Shown in pieces: positions 34,871 to 47,927 of a DNA stretch of 64,000 bases. The notes beneath the pieces were generated by a model that saw only the letters and a program-made list of their open reading frames with translations, did not search any database and had not been told where the DNA came from. The stretch spans positions 17,022,234 through 17,086,233 of the forward strand of contig JARZZO010000014.1 of assembly GCA_030544215.1 (NCBI GenBank), read 5' to 3'. Both the position numbers and the translations under genes were made by a program. Each line of letters opens with the position of its first letter. Positions within the stretch are counted from its first letter, which is position 1. The stretch is from Zantedeschia hybrid cultivar (lineage: Eukaryota; Streptophyta; Magnoliopsida; Alismatales; Araceae).

Positions 34871-35289
34871 GGTCTGTTTTCAAATCAGTATATTCTGAAT
34901 TCAATTTTTCAATTAAGCCAATGTGATAGATACAGTCCCTTGGTGCCAGGAGCACTATTTAAGAAGATAAATCAAGAGAGATACAGTAGCAATTTTTTAG
35001 TCCTTTTAAAAGAAAAGTAGATTTTTTTATTTTTTTAATGTAATAATCTTCATTTCCTATATCTCAGGTCGTCAGGCTTTGGCCTCACCTCATCTCCTTC
35101 CTTCAGGTCTCGAATTCTAGTCAGTCGGGAGCCCAACTTCCCATGCCGTACAGTTTAAATGTGCCGTGGGATTATTTGTTCCTGTGCCCGTGATTACTTT
35201 CTTAGAGATCGACTATAGTCCAAAAACCTCGCCTAATTAATTAAGTAGAAGTGGGGACCATTGACCTTACGCTCGCCTGCTTAGGAGAA
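34871..35289. other. Spacer to the right of the CACTA element, no gene seen
   Basis: AT-rich DNA with a short GC-richer piece at about 35,060-35,180 containing a B-box-like GGTCTCGAATTC. It may be another eroded SINE, but the evidence is thin. Confidence 0.35.
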
Positions 35290-35375
35290 AAATCGGACGT
35301 TATCCGGATTCAAACTTGGGTCCTCTGCATACATGCGTAAATATTTGGCCACTGAGCCACCTGATAAAAAAAATA
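35290..35375 (-). mobile_element. SINE-like tRNA-derived remnant
   Basis: On the minus strand, TGGCTCAGTGGCC (A-box-like) is followed about 35 bp later by AAGTTTGAATCCGG (B-box-like). The tail and TSD were not identified. Confidence 0.45.
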
Positions 35376-35993
35376 AATAAATTTTAACTCTGCTAGGTCA
35401 AAGCTTAAATTAACCAATCACATTCTATGGTTTTTGTTTGGCCAGTTTGCTACGGTTGTCACTAGCTTGATCGGGACAAAGTCCAAGTCATACCCAGCCT
35501 ATGCTCTCAAGACACTAGATTAGGCCCAAAATCCCCCAAATTAGACCAGACATTGGTTAATTAGGTCAAAACTTAAATCAGTCAATCGCATTTCGTGGTT
35601 ATTGTTTTGTTTATTTGTTACAGTTATCATCAAAGATCTTATGACTCAACGGTGTCAGATCTCCTTTACGTAATTAAGGGAGGCCATAGGCTCATACACC
35701 CGCTGTACAGTTTGGTCATTCGCCCAGGCACTTGCCGTCCAACTTAATCCCTTTTTTTTTTTTGGTTCAAAGAACTTATAATCTAGAAACCCGTATGCAT
35801 GCAGAAGTCTTTGGTTCATATATATATATGTGCGTGCATGTGTTTGTTTATGGATTTGCTTCAGTGTTGTTAGCAGCCCGTAGCCGAGCGAGGGCAGAGA
35901 TTGATCTCATGCTGATACCGCCCCTGAAATGGACCCGCTTGGGTAGTTGGCATGTAACGTAATTGACTAGATATAAATTGCCACGTCCTTGAG
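35376..35993. other. Intergenic DNA, no gene seen
   Basis: A diffuse direct repeat is present: AGGTCAAARCTTAAATYARYCAATC occurs near 35,394 and 35,563. No coding region was recognised. Confidence 0.45.
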
Positions 35994-36347
35994 TTTTTTA
36001 CATATATATCCCTGAAAAATGTTATATTTACATCTGTACCTTCAACTCTCACATATTATCATCAATTACGCCTCCATCAAACTAAGGTGAATTCAGCGAA
36101 ATATAACAAGAAGAGTCCATAAATCATGATAACATCGGGAGTGCTGAGGGTACATATGTAAAATTTTAGTGAATTGAGGGGTATTCGTGCAAAATATTAA
36201 TGAACTTAAGAGTATTTATGTAAAATCTTTGGATGGAGGGCTATAAGTGCAATGTTTTGAAGATTTTAGGGATATTCATGATAATATGTGAAAGTTGGGA
36301 GTATAGATGCAAACACGATATTTTTTAGAGGTATATATGCAAAAAAT
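35994..36347. mobile_element. MITE family B (foldback), copy 2
   Basis: Long terminal inverted repeats: the left arm ACATATATATCCCTG...CAACTCTCACATATTATCAT pairs with the right arm ATGATAATATGTGAAAGTTG...AGGTATATATGC. The interior aligns with copy 1 in reductase intron 8. It is non-coding. Confidence 0.75.
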
Positions 36348-37410
36348 CCTCATTTTCAACGGCGTGATATATTATTCGGCCCATTCATAACATTAAAGTC
36401 TACTTAAAGAAAAAAAAACATAAAAATTAAATATTAATAACGAATTATAATATCATGTTAATACACCTTCTTATTTAAAATAGAGTTGATATATTTATCT
36501 TTATTGACTAACAGGAAAATTGAAAACTAGCATAACTCTCCTCTTGGATCTCATCTTGTGTCGAAGTTTACTTCTCTTCTATACTTCAAAATTTTTCCAA
36601 CAAGATTTAGAGTTTAACAACTCCTGCAAGAGCAGGGTTTCTCTAATTTACGTAATGAATTTCATCCATGTAATATGTTTAGGATTATGATAATAAATCT
36701 ATTAATTAGAAAAATCTTAATAATAATTTTCATATTAATATGAGAATAGGTATTCAAGAATCTCAATAGATTATAATATGTAATGAAGAGATAATTTGAC
36801 TATAAAAAAGAATTGTATCTTTCATGTTAATAACAAGAAGAAAATAAAGTAATTGATAACAAATATTAACCAAGAAAATCTAGTTAGCTTGATCAAAACA
36901 AGAGGAGCATTGCCACACCGCACAAAACTAACTCATTATAGAATACCTTGATCAAGAAACTCCTAGAAAAAATTTTAGCAACACCTCAAGGTCAAAAAAT
37001 TCCTAAGAAAAAATTCCTAGCAAGGCCTTCTATAAAGACTCTTCTAGAAAAAAAATCCTAAGAAGACATATATTTCACCAAGAGATCGCTAAACTCCTGC
37101 AAATACACGTATCTTTTGGGGTGCTCCTCCCTGGGACTAGATCAAGTCCCATTGCATAGGTATTAAAATAGTTATTGACCTTAAAGGTCATAAAGAATTA
37201 TACATGCTAAGCTAAGGAATCAAGATAATACCATTCGGCAAACACGTTACAAGATATTTTGGCAAATCATGAGGGTTATATTCCAAAAGTTACACAAGAA
37301 ATTAATTTTTTGTAAATAATAATATTAAATTTGAAGAGTTGATAAATATAAGGTTTATTTATTCTGTAAAGTGTATCAATTTTAGTATATTACATGTGTA
37401 CATGTATATG
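36348..37410. other. AT-rich spacer, no gene seen
   Basis: Only short random frames are present. No repeat border was recognised. Confidence 0.5.
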
Positions 37411-37775
37411 TTTGAGCTTTTCTGTATATAAACTATTCTTAAAAGTGAATTAACAAAAAAACTATTTATGGAAACATATTAGCACACATATCAATATTTT
37501 TAGCGAAATGTTGCAAAAATGACGTATAGAAGTTAATCGTGAGGACATTTTTGCAAATTTTTTGTTAAAAGCAAGAATATGTGTGCTAATAAAGAAGTTA
37601 ACTGCGACGGTATTTTTGTAACATTTTCGTTAAAACTAATGATATGTGTGCTAATAGAGATGATATTTTTGTAACATTTCGCTAAAAGTAATGATACGTG
37701 TGCTAATACAATTTCACGAATGGGTTTTTCGCCAATTCACTTTTAAGGATGGTTTATATATGCAAAAATTTTTAT
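37411..37775. mobile_element. MITE family C (foldback, about 95-bp inverted repeats)
   Basis: The left end (TATATAAACTATTCTTAAAAG, then GTGAATT) and the right end (AATTCACTTTTAAGGATGG, then TTTATATA) are inverted copies extending about 95 bp inward to GCGAAATGTTGCAAAAATG. The interior repeats ATATGTGTGCTAATA several times. It is non-coding. Confidence 0.75.
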
Positions 37776-38410
37776 ATTCACATACAATGCGTATTTTAAT
37801 TTATATTATTCTTTGTATTTATAATTATATAATTATCATGAAAGACATAATCTAGTATTAACTACAATAGAAATGACATGTAGACATCTTTTTATGATTT
37901 TTTATTATATTATTGTTAGAATGCGTAATATGTATAATGCATGGGTGGTTACAATATTTATAAGAGAGTGACCTTTTATTGATTTAATTAATTAATTAAC
38001 TATATTTTAGATCAATAAGTAAATTTTCAATCATATTAGAAAGAAAATAAATATAATTAAATTTTAAAGGGTATAATTCCTTTATTTACACATAACATAT
38101 AATTATAAGTAATAAATTATGTACGTAGATATACTCTATAAATATTTAGATCATCAAATTTATATTAAAAAATATCTATCAAATAATAAGTATGAAATCT
38201 TATAATGTTTCTTGTTATTTCAAGCATTACCTATAAAAATCGATCGTTAATAGTAATAAAAAAAAATATTTTTCATAGATATTTTTGAAGAAATAGAAAA
38301 GAATCCTACTTTGGGTTTGTGACGAATAGGACTTTAATGATCTTGCAAATACGGATGGTGTCTCCTTCTCTTCTTCCTCTTCCTTTTATTAGAGCATTAA
38401 TTATACTTTA

Positions 38411-38449
<39 letters not shown>

Positions 38450-39756
38450 AGACACACAATAGCAACCTCATCGTAGAAGTCTCTCTTCCCCTCTCTTAGT
38501 GCCCTACATCATTGAACATTTGCCCTCTCTCTCTCTAAATTTCTCTCTCTGTTATGACGAAAGTGGCTGGACAGGTTCTCCATTGATAGATGGAAAAAAA
38601 GATTTATTATGAGTCTAGACATTTCCCTATTCGATTCTATCCATTATTGACCTATTAGTTAATGTACGCATTAGGGGTTTATAAAAAACATTCAATGGCG
38701 AGTTCCTTTCGTCCATATGTATTTGTTGAAGGATCTAGAGGGTGTTCTATCTACTTGAATATAAATGGTTATTTAATGTGCCTCTTTCTCACTTGCGATC
38801 TCAAACTTTCTCAATTTTCAAACTTGAGAGATTTAAATATCACTTAATTAATTTCATCTTTTTTTTTAGCCCTTTTTCTCTCAATTTTTATTTCTCCCTC
38901 ATAAGTAACCTGCTTCTCTCTCTCTTTCTAAACATGCATGCATTTAGTTGTGACTTACGCTTAGAGCGATATACTAATTATTCATTATATGTTATTGAAC
39001 ACTTGCTCATGTGCTCCCATTTTATCCTCCACTAGCTTACAATGAAGTCCAAAAGGCACTTGGAAGGGTAAACAATGAGATTTTATGCAAAAGCGGATGA
39101 TGGAAGTAATAGGGTGTTTAGGAGCAATTTTTTACTTCGAGTATTTAAATTTTAAATTTTTTATTCAACATTTTATTTCATTTTTTAAAAGAATAGTATA
39201 AACAGATTTTGACTTATTTGGCATGGTTATCATAATTCTTTTAGAAATTATGGAGACTTATTTGAAAAGAGATAGAGAAGCGGATTAATTACGAGGGATA
39301 GGAAGAGAAGCAAGTTAATTACTAGGGTGGTAACCGAACAAGTGGGTTATTTTGATGGAAATTTGTGAAGAATTTACCTCTTCTCATCTTCTCTCTTGAA
39401 AAATAAGAGAAAAGAATCCAAATGAAATGTAAGTATTTTATTTTTTAAAAAAATAAGAGAGAGAAAGATATTGCACCAATTATTTCTCGTGAGAGGACGA
39501 AGTAAAATTTTATGCATAAAGGAACAAAAGATGTCATGCTTAGGAACTTAAAAATAAGTCGTAAAAAACAAAGACATGTTATGTTGGTTGACAAGTAATA
39601 CTTGTTATTACACTGAAGGTCAATTAACAAATTGAATAATCTCCCAATGTAAGATGTTATTGGTCCACTTAATAGGTGTCACGTGAGTCGGACATCATTT
39701 TTCATAAGCGGACTAAACAAATATTACACATACTATTTGTCATTTTTAAAAAATAT
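37776..39756. other. AT-rich spacer with CT microsatellites, no gene seen
   Basis: A (CT)n run lies at about 38,410-38,445, with shorter CT tracts near 38,525-38,550. Frames are short and unlike known proteins. Confidence 0.5.
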
Positions 39757-40098
39757 GAGTAATATTTGTTGCGTCGCGTGTAGTGCAGTGCCTGCTGCAT
39801 CATGAGTGGGCAGCCGTTGGATCTAAGTTGACTGAACGAGTGTAGTAGCTGTAAATTTTTTTACATGCTTTTATGTTTTGAAATTTTTTTTGTCAGTCCT
39901 GTCATTTACGATTACTCTGTACAATTCAATCACTGATCAAACAATTAAAAAAAATCTAAAAAATTAAAATTAAACTGTTCATTGGCCCTAATTTTTTATT
40001 TTGTAAGATCATGCAGACGTGTCTAACATGATGGAGCCGACCTAAAAAAATAAAAAAAATTGAGTTGCACCCTATGCCGTGCAGTAAGTATTACTTAG
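39757..40098. mobile_element. MITE family A, copy 2
   Basis: Starts GAGTAATATTTGTTGC and ends GCAGTAAGTATTACTTAG, the inverted complement with few mismatches. AAAATAT directly follows the right border and directly precedes the left border, a likely duplication remnant. The interior aligns with 8283-8635 (for example CATGATGGAGCYGACYTAAAAA and TTGAGTTGCACCC). Confidence 0.7.
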
Positions 40099-40589
40099 AA
40101 AATATTGATCATCTTTACACATTTGTGCACAGATTTTTGGCCATATCAAATATTTTGTAGGCACAACAAATAGTATTTGGTACGTTCAAGAAACATTTAT
40201 TAAAAATATTTGTCATCCCTACACGTGTATAAATTTATAGACATAAAAGTAATTTTCAGATGTGACAAATATGATCCCACCTACAAAGTATTTGGCACGC
40301 TTGCATATACTTATCACGCTTAGAACTTTACACTTTATTTAATACTTGTTTGGTCTATCTGCAAAAAAAATTACCCAATGTATCAAACACCTACTTATGT
40401 AGACCAATAACATCTTATATTATAAAATGACTCAACTTGCTTTACTGTCCTTCAATGCAACAAATATTACTCTATGTTGACATTTGTTATTAGAAATAAA
40501 AATAAGTCACCTAGAGGAGCCCCCCATGCAAATTTGCCCTACAAAGATGCATCGGAACGAGTGGGATCTACAGTATCTCATCTTATTGG
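40099..40589. other. AT-rich spacer, no gene seen
   Basis: Nothing recognised beyond short frames. Confidence 0.45.
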
Positions 40590-41195
40590 TAGGGCTGCAA
40601 TTTTGGGTGAGTCAACCCGAATCCGAATGGGTCTAGGTCAGGTTGAATCCAATCAAATTAAGGTTGGATTGGATTAGGGTTTTGGGTTCTTTCAATCTGA
40701 CCTTATATGAGTTGGATTGGGTTGAGGTTCGGCCAAGTCAACCTAACTCGAATTCGATGTTAATATATATAAATGATAACGTAGATAATTAGAATATACT
40801 TTATTAAATTTTATATCGTTGAATACAAACATAGTTTATGAATAAGGATGTTGTCAAATAATAATTATGTAACCATGTGCCTACCTTCTTTTTTATTATT
40901 TTGGTACGGTAGATATATAAATTACTCATACATTTATACATGGAATTTTAATAGTAAGAAAGAAAAGTTAAAAATATAGGCCATTAAGAATATAATCCGA
41001 CTCAACCCGATGAAACTTGGGTTCCATGAGTCGGGTTGGATTGGGACATTGTTGAGATGGGTTGAGTTAAAGTTGAGGAGATTGAGTTGAATGGTGAGTT
41101 GGATTAGGTTAAAGTTGAGGAGTCTCCAACATAAGTTGAATTAGGATAGATCCCAACCCAACCTAATCCGACCAGAATTGCAACTCTACTGAAAA
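40590..41195. mobile_element. hAT-like non-autonomous element
   Basis: The left end TAGGGCTGCAATTTTGG and the right end CCAGAATTGCAACTCTA are near-perfect inverted repeats. Subterminal motifs such as GGTTGGATTGGATTAGGG and CCCAACCCAACCTAATCC mirror each other. There is no coding capacity. A clean 8-bp TSD was not found. Confidence 0.6.
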
Positions 41196-43410
41196 GGCAC
41201 CTAAAAGCATCTCTCTTTCAAGCTCTCTAACGTGTCCCAAGACAATAATGGTTCGTTCAGCACTGGGTGCAGGAAAGGAAAATGATACTGTAGCACAATT
41301 TTTTAACACTGTTTTCTGACATAATTAAATGGCAATCACATGTTAAAAAAAGTATTATACTCTCGCACCTTTAATAATTTTATTTTTATTATATAATTGT
41401 CACTTAAACATGTTAAAAATAATATTAAGAAATAATGTTAGTTTCATCATTTTAGTGTAAGAAACATAGTAGGGTGGGACTGGGGATGGATGCACAGTGG
41501 CGGCGTTACAACCGAGAGGCATCATTATGTTGTCCGCAAGTAACAGCCATCGGTCTGTCGATTCGTCACCTAAGAAACGTAGAACATGCGCAACAGCGCA
41601 TCGTACCCTCGGTACTAACTGGTCTCCTGCACAGCACTGTATACTTGGGCTAAAATTAATTTAGGACTGTAAATAAATTAATACTCTATCAACAGTTCGT
41701 AAGATTAGTTGATAAAAGTTTGTCTCGACTTGTTTATTAAGTTAAGTAAATAAGTTTGAGTAAAGATTTGAACTCTACGAGCCAAATTTGAATACACACT
41801 AGTTCAACTGGATTAAGAACAATGGTACATAAACAAACTTATTTGAGTACTCATTAAGAACTTATTTTAATATTCATTTCAAACTCGTTTAAGAGCTCAT
41901 AGAATTATTATATTCATTAATAAATTTAATTAATAAAATATTTAACGCCTTATAGTATTTTTTATCAAATACCTAAGGATGCAAACAACTTGTTATATGC
42001 CATGGTTTGGCTTAAGTTCACAAACTTTTATTTAAAATTTTCAGACTAAATTTGTGATAGATTTATTAGGTTCAGGAGTTACTAGATGCATGATTCAAGC
42101 TTAATTAATATCTAAGCGTGTTAAGGTTAAAAAATCATGATACATATAAAAAATTAGGAACGTCATAAATTTCAAAATTCGGAGGAATGACTTTCTTTTT
42201 GGGTAACTAAGAATAGTAAGGGTCATGTTTAGGTACTTGATTTGTGATCAAAGATATACAGGTCATATCAATTTTGATATGATATATGACTTTTCTTATT
42301 AGTTTCAAGTATTAGTGTCCCTTTGGGTAATTAAAGACTGATAAGGGTCATATGCAGGGTCCTTTCTCTTAATCTGAGAAAACATAATATGACTTTTGTC
42401 TCGGAACTAAAAATGCATGCTCCTAATTACAAGAACTATATCCTATCAAATTAATGAACAGATGGGTATAAATCTGAAAAATGTTGTAAGAAATTAATGC
42501 GGTTGCCAAGTATCTAGAACATGTCTCCAAATCCATTAGTACCAATTTGTTTGCAGAATAGCTTAAACCAGAATAAGGAGGAAGGGATTTCTTAACCCAG
42601 AATAAGAAATATTTTAGTTTGGTAAGTAGTTAATATTCCACCCAGAATAAGTAGAATTGCACTGCGCTATTCCAAGTGATTTGGTAAGAATAAGTAGAAT
42701 AAAGAAGAGAATAAAGAGTGGAATAAAGAGTTCAAAATACCCATGTTGTCCTTACATATGTTATTTTAAATTTCTATACTTTTCAAATCTTAGTTATTAA
42801 TATGTATAATATTATCGAGTTTGTCAACTATTTTTATTTTAATTTCCTGTTTGTAACACACGTTACAATAGTAATGTATAAATTAATTTTAAAACTAAAT
42901 TATTTTATTTTTTCAAACTCAAATTTGATGATCTAACAGAATATCTTGTTAAAAATTAATTTATAATAAAATATGTTAATTTGTAACATCTGGTGATTAA
43001 AATTATGTTTTTCTCAATTTGTATAACACTCTGTGATCGTACGTTCAATTACGTTAAAAATTACATACACCAAAACAGTCACTATAACAGTCAATTGCAA
43101 AAATCATGAAATTCAATAAAAAAAATTTCAATTTTACAATATCCGTTATAACTGAAAAAAAATACACTGCATCATTCATGAGCCTCCCTTTTAACTAAAT
43201 CCACACGCAAAATGCCTCCTAGAAGTACGTACGTATTGTACCCCTGTTAAAAAAATTTAGTAAATTCTATGCAACAAATATGAAATTAAAGTAAAAAATG
43301 AGAACATTAAAATTACAATACCTACCATTGCCATAACCTCACCATCCATCAGTACACTGTGAAATATTAATCATTTCAAGGCTCAGAAACATATACGTAA
43401 TATACAAAAT
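41196..43410. other. AT-rich DNA, probably including the left end of a Harbinger element
   Basis: No gene is seen. Around 42,550-42,730 the sequence repeats AGAATAAG / GGAATAA motifs (TTTGTTTGCAGAATAGCTTAA and similar), resembling the subterminal region of PIF/Harbinger elements. This would fit with the transposase genes to the right, but the matching right terminus was not found. Confidence 0.35.
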
Positions 43411-44420
43411 ATCATTGTCCAGTGGGGTTGCTCCAAGCAGTGGAGCCATCCTACTAATAGACTCAATTAAATTTTTTCATCATCGCCCATAATGACCGAA
43501 TTAGGAACGTGCAATTCTGTCCTCCTGGTATCCAACTATCCTCAATGGACATGCGTCCTTTGCAGGCTCAGAAATAGGAACTTATCATTGTCCACTATGG
43601 TTGCTCCAAGCAGTAGAGCCATCCTACCAATAGACTCAATTAAATTTTTTCATCATCGCCCATAATGACCGAATTAGGAACGTGCAATTTTGCCCTCCTG
43701 GCATCCAACTATCCTCAATGGACATGCGTCCTTTGCAGGCTCAGAAATAAGAACTTATCATTGTCCACTGGGGTTGCTCCAAGTAGTGGAGCCATCCTAC
43801 CAATAGACTCAATTAAATTTTTTCATCATCGCCCATAATGACCGAATTAGGAACGTGCAATTTTGCCCTCCTGGTATCCAACTATCCTCAATGGACATGC
43901 GTCCTTTGCAAGCTCAGAAATAAGAACTTATCATTGTCCACTGGGGTTGCTCGAAGCAGTGGAGCCATCCTACCAATAGACTCAATTAAATTTTTTCATC
44001 ATCGCCCATAATGACCGAATTAGGAACGTGCAATTCTGCCCTTCCGGTATCCAACTATCCTCAATGGACATGCGTCCTTTGCAGGCTCAGAAATAAAAAC
44101 TTATCATTGTCCACTAAAATCATTATCCAGTGGGGTTGCTCCAATCAGTGGAACCATCCGACCACTAGACTCATTTCTATTATTTCATCATTGCCCATAA
44201 TAAGCGAATGAGGAGCATGTAATTTTGCCCTCCTGCTATCCAAATAATCCACTGAGATATGGTTGCACTGATGCCATCCGATCATCCCAGTGTGGCAATG
44301 GATAGAGTTGCAAAATTCCAAGCACCGTTCGCAAGCTCGAAAACAGGAGGATGATTCGATAAAATCATTGTCCAGTGGGGTTGCTCCAAGCAATGGAACC
44401 ATCCATCCAATAGACTCATT
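43411..44420. repeat. 173-bp tandem array at the 3' side of the Harbinger element
   Basis: The anchor TTGCTCC (TTGCTCG in the fourth copy) falls at 43,428, 43,601, 43,774, 43,947, 44,136 and 44,381. The first three intervals are exactly 173 bp; the fourth carries a 16-bp duplication and the last is diverged. Units share GAGCCATCCTACYAATAGACTC and CCTCAATGGACATGCGTCC. The array is downstream of the transposase gene (minus strand) and non-coding. Confidence 0.88.
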
Positions 44421-44708
44421 TACATTAATTTCTCCTGCGGAAAAAAAAAAAAAAAGTACTCAGTACAATGTTTAAGTCAAGGAAAAAGTAGAGAAATTAA
44501 TTTGGAAATTGTTCATAAAAATAAACAAGACCGCAGTTGAATAAGATCAAGCACTAAAATAGAAATGTTCAACATAAGCAATAACTAATATCCGTACATA
44601 AAGCATATGAAAAATCAAACATGACATACCCAAACAGACAATAAAGTAAAATGCGAAAAGACATGCGGAACAAAGCATCGAAGAGGAGGCAGGCATGACG
44701 AACATAAC

Positions 44709-46152
44709 TCATGTCCAGAGTGCGTTAGCAATCGAGTCCCTAATCTGGCCTCCTAGTGTAATCTCAGCCCGGCTAAGAGGGATGTCAATGGGAACATCCT
44801 CATCACCATCCTCACCAATTGCTTCTTCATTATTCTCGCAGTTAAAGTAATAATCATATCCCTGAGATCGACGAATGAAGTTGTGAATAACAGCGCATGC
44901 AATGACCATCTTCCTCTGTGTCGCCCAGGGGTACATGTTCCCCTCCTTTAGCGTCTGAAACCGATTCTTCAAGACGCCGAATGCTCTCTCAACAACATTC
45001 CTTAGCTGAGCATGACGATGGTTGTACTTCTCTTCTTTATTCACATATGTCCCATTATGTTCTCCGCGAAATGATGCCAAGTGATATCTTTGGCCACGAT
45101 ATGGAGCCAAGAAACCACTTGAGTTTGCATACCCAGAATCAACCAGATAATACTTTCCACGAGGGACAGTGAATGCGCCATCGTCCAAAGCCCATCTAAG
45201 CACGCGCATGTCGGCAGCCGATCCTTCCCAACCAACTGCAACGTATTGGAAGGTGAGGTCGAACGACACGACACCCATGACATTCTGGGTGATGACACCT
45301 TTGCGGTTTCGGAATCGTCCGTGCACTATCCGTGGCACATTTGCCAACACATGCGTGCCGTCGATGGCTCCAATCGCATCCTACATGGTTGTACAAAGAA
45401 GATGTGTGGAAGAACATTTATCAGTCAATGTGTACATGTACATCACGACTAACATCAAAAATGCACAGTACTAATGTGGTCACCTTGAAGTACGGGTAGA
45501 ACGTTTGCTTTCCCCGGATGTGCGGATGACACTCACGAACCTGAGCGTGTGTAGGCAGCTGAATAAAGTCGTACTTTAACTCAGCTATCTGGTTTGTGAC
45601 CAAGTTCACATACCGACTAATAGTATGAGAAGAGTGTTGGAACTACTCGCACATGGCTCCCGTTGCAACGCCATGGCCGGCAGCATATAGGAACATACCA
45701 AGTTGCTCGGTCGCTATCACATGCCGCTAGTCCCTCAAAAGGCCACGACTCACAAGTAGGTCACGGAGTCGTAAAAACATAGAAGGATGCACTCGAAACA
45801 TGTGGTAAGACCTTTCATCATGGCCGTCTAATATCTCATGGATCCATGTGTGGCCGGATAGAGCAGAGTTATGCATACATCAACGTACCTGTGGAACGTA
45901 TTCATTCTCAATGTGCTCAATAATTGTCTCCTCGATCACATTCAACACTTCTTCGTCCTCTTCTAGGAACTCCAATACAGCATCAATAAATTCTACATAG
46001 AAGACATTGTAATAAGTGGGACAAAATTTTCCATAAACCTTACTCAGACCAAAATACATACATAAGAAAGTACACTGCCAAATTAGAAAGTTCAGATAGA
46101 CATAAGTAGAATGGTAAGTAACACGATGAGAAGGATGACTACAATGACACAC
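44709..46152 (-). pseudogene. PIF/Harbinger transposase with two nonsense codons
   Basis: The catalytic exon (45,380-44,709) runs DAIGAIDGTHVLANVP, then VDSGYANSSGFLAPYRGQRYH and NVVERAFGVLKNRFQTLKEG, ending in a typical acidic tail; these carry the DDE residues of DDE_Tnp_4. A GT-AG intron (45,381-45,483) joins it in phase 0 to an upstream exon with RVHPSMFLRLRDLL, EQLGMFLYAAGHG and ISRYVNLVTNQIAELK, the helix-turn-helix region. That exon has in-frame TAG codons at 45,727-45,729 and 45,643-45,645, so the copy is dead. An acidic frame at 46,152-45,880 may be the N-terminal exon. It lies beside the Myb-like ORF1, as usual for this superfamily. Confidence 0.85.
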
Positions 46153-46162
46153 AACAGTATGA

Positions 46163-46704
46163 TTACAACAAACAGTTGCCAGTCAAATTGAGCAGCGCGA
46201 GTAAACGAAGGAGGTGCCCTTGCAAGTAGTTGCTCAGATGTGCTGGACACATCATAATATCGAGGAACTTCTGTTCGCCTCTCTGGACGTTGTTGGACAA
46301 TACTAGAGAACGCACACTCGGCCTCCTCAATTGAATGGAAGCCCTTATAACGAGCCCCTGGGTACCTATTAACTTGGGCAAAACATTCAGGCCAACTGAA
46401 ATAAAGTCCTAGCTCACACCCAACCTAAACGACATAACATTTGTACCGTCCCATACTTACAAATTTATCAAATACCTGCATTTACTTGGATGAGTACCCA
46501 CGGAACTAAAACATAATGAGCACGCAACAACTATGAATAAGAATATAAAAAATCCGAATAGGAGTTACAAGTCAACACATAATCCAAGTTAACATAATAA
46601 ATCACTAACAACAAGTCTAAAGAAAAACGTACGTATTACACAACTGAAAATAGATATTAGCCGAATATATCATCCAAGTCAACATCCAAAAAATTACAAA
46701 TCAA
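46163..46704. other. Spacer between the two Harbinger genes
   Basis: No convincing coding sequence; it probably holds the transposase leader and the ORF1 3' UTR. Confidence 0.45.
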
Positions 46705-47927
46705 CTACCCCACGTGGTGTAACATCCATCGGATCTTCTCCTCATTATTCAGGTTCATAAATATTGCGCGATTCCCCGCATCCTTGAAGAGATCCAAGGA
46801 ACTCACAAACAAGTCTGGATGTAGGCCAGGAACCTCTCGCAATGCGTCTATGCACTCCTTCATAGAAGGAATACGATCTGCCTCCTGGGCTGTGGGCTGT
46901 GTCTGGATCGAGGGTGTAGGGACGGATACCATAGAAGCCCTTTCCGCACGTAAATCTATGACAAGGTCAGTCCGCTTTCGAACAACATCAATAAAATCCA
47001 TGATCATAGTGGGGTCCTGAATTGCCTTTCCCTTCATGTTAGAGGAGACACGTTTCTTGCGCGGAGAGTTGACCTCACTGTTCAAGGCCATGGTTCTAGT
47101 TTGGGGTGTAGGAGGGGAAGCCATTTGGGCGGCAGAGACACCTATGACAAAGTCGTCATCTTCTTGCTCTCCCTGAAGTGCGGCAAGAAAGTCATTGACG
47201 GGTGTGCGCTGCGACTGAGTACGCATATTGTACTCAGTGTTAGGTTGATCGGGACTGTAATCAGGCACACTGCATCTACGACGGGTTCCCTCAGCATCTG
47301 GACCAAATGCTGTGCTGTTGCTGGCTAGGTATTCCATCTCGGCCTTAAATGGGAAGGGCTTGCCTCTGAGGGAGCTATAATGTTGATGTGACTGAAAATG
47401 AAGAAAAATATGGTGTGTGAAAGTATGGATAATATAAAGTTGTGTGCAGAAAAGTGAAGTTGACCATGGGAGATACTTACCGATAGGACGTCGTCCCAAG
47501 AGTCCTGATGTCCAGGGAAGGACATCTTGTTTATATCATCCTAGCCCCACCCAGTCCTTTGCTCAAGAAGTACACGCAAAAAGTTGTAATTTTTCTTATG
47601 GGTTTTATATCGATTTTTCAACGTGGAATCTTTGTAGTCCAGATGCGTCGCGCTATTAAACGCTCCAACGATTTCACGCCAAACCCCTGGCTTGAAGGTT
47701 CCTTCGATGCAGTTATGTTTATCAAACTGCTCCGTAAGGAGACCTATGAGGACCCAATCTTGGGCCTCATTGAAGTTGGCAGCTCGAGTGCCCCGAGTCG
47801 TCTTCTCCTCTCCGGGGGACATACGTTTTGTTCCGCCACCTTTAATATTAGGACAAACAATATCCAAAAAAAGCAGAAAATTGATGTAATCAAAGTATCT
47901 CATTTTAAAAGAAGGACAATGATGCAT
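46705..47927 (-). pseudogene. Harbinger ORF1, Myb/SANT-like DNA-binding protein
   Basis: The first exon (47,927-47,481) encodes a Myb/SANT-like domain: NFNEAQDWVLIGLLTEQFDK, KPGVWREIVGAFN and STLKNRYKTHKKNYNFL. A GT-AG intron (47,392-47,480, phase 0) leads to a second exon (47,391-46,705) with a Ser/Thr-rich linker, a basic patch SPRKKRVSSNMKGK and a helical tail ending EEKIRWMLHHVG. In active Pong/PIF elements this protein binds the element ends and helps the transposase reach them. An in-frame TAG (about 47,545) falls where Trp is expected in the family pattern GxGW, so the frame is interrupted. The true N-terminus upstream of 47,927 is unclear. Confidence 0.75.
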
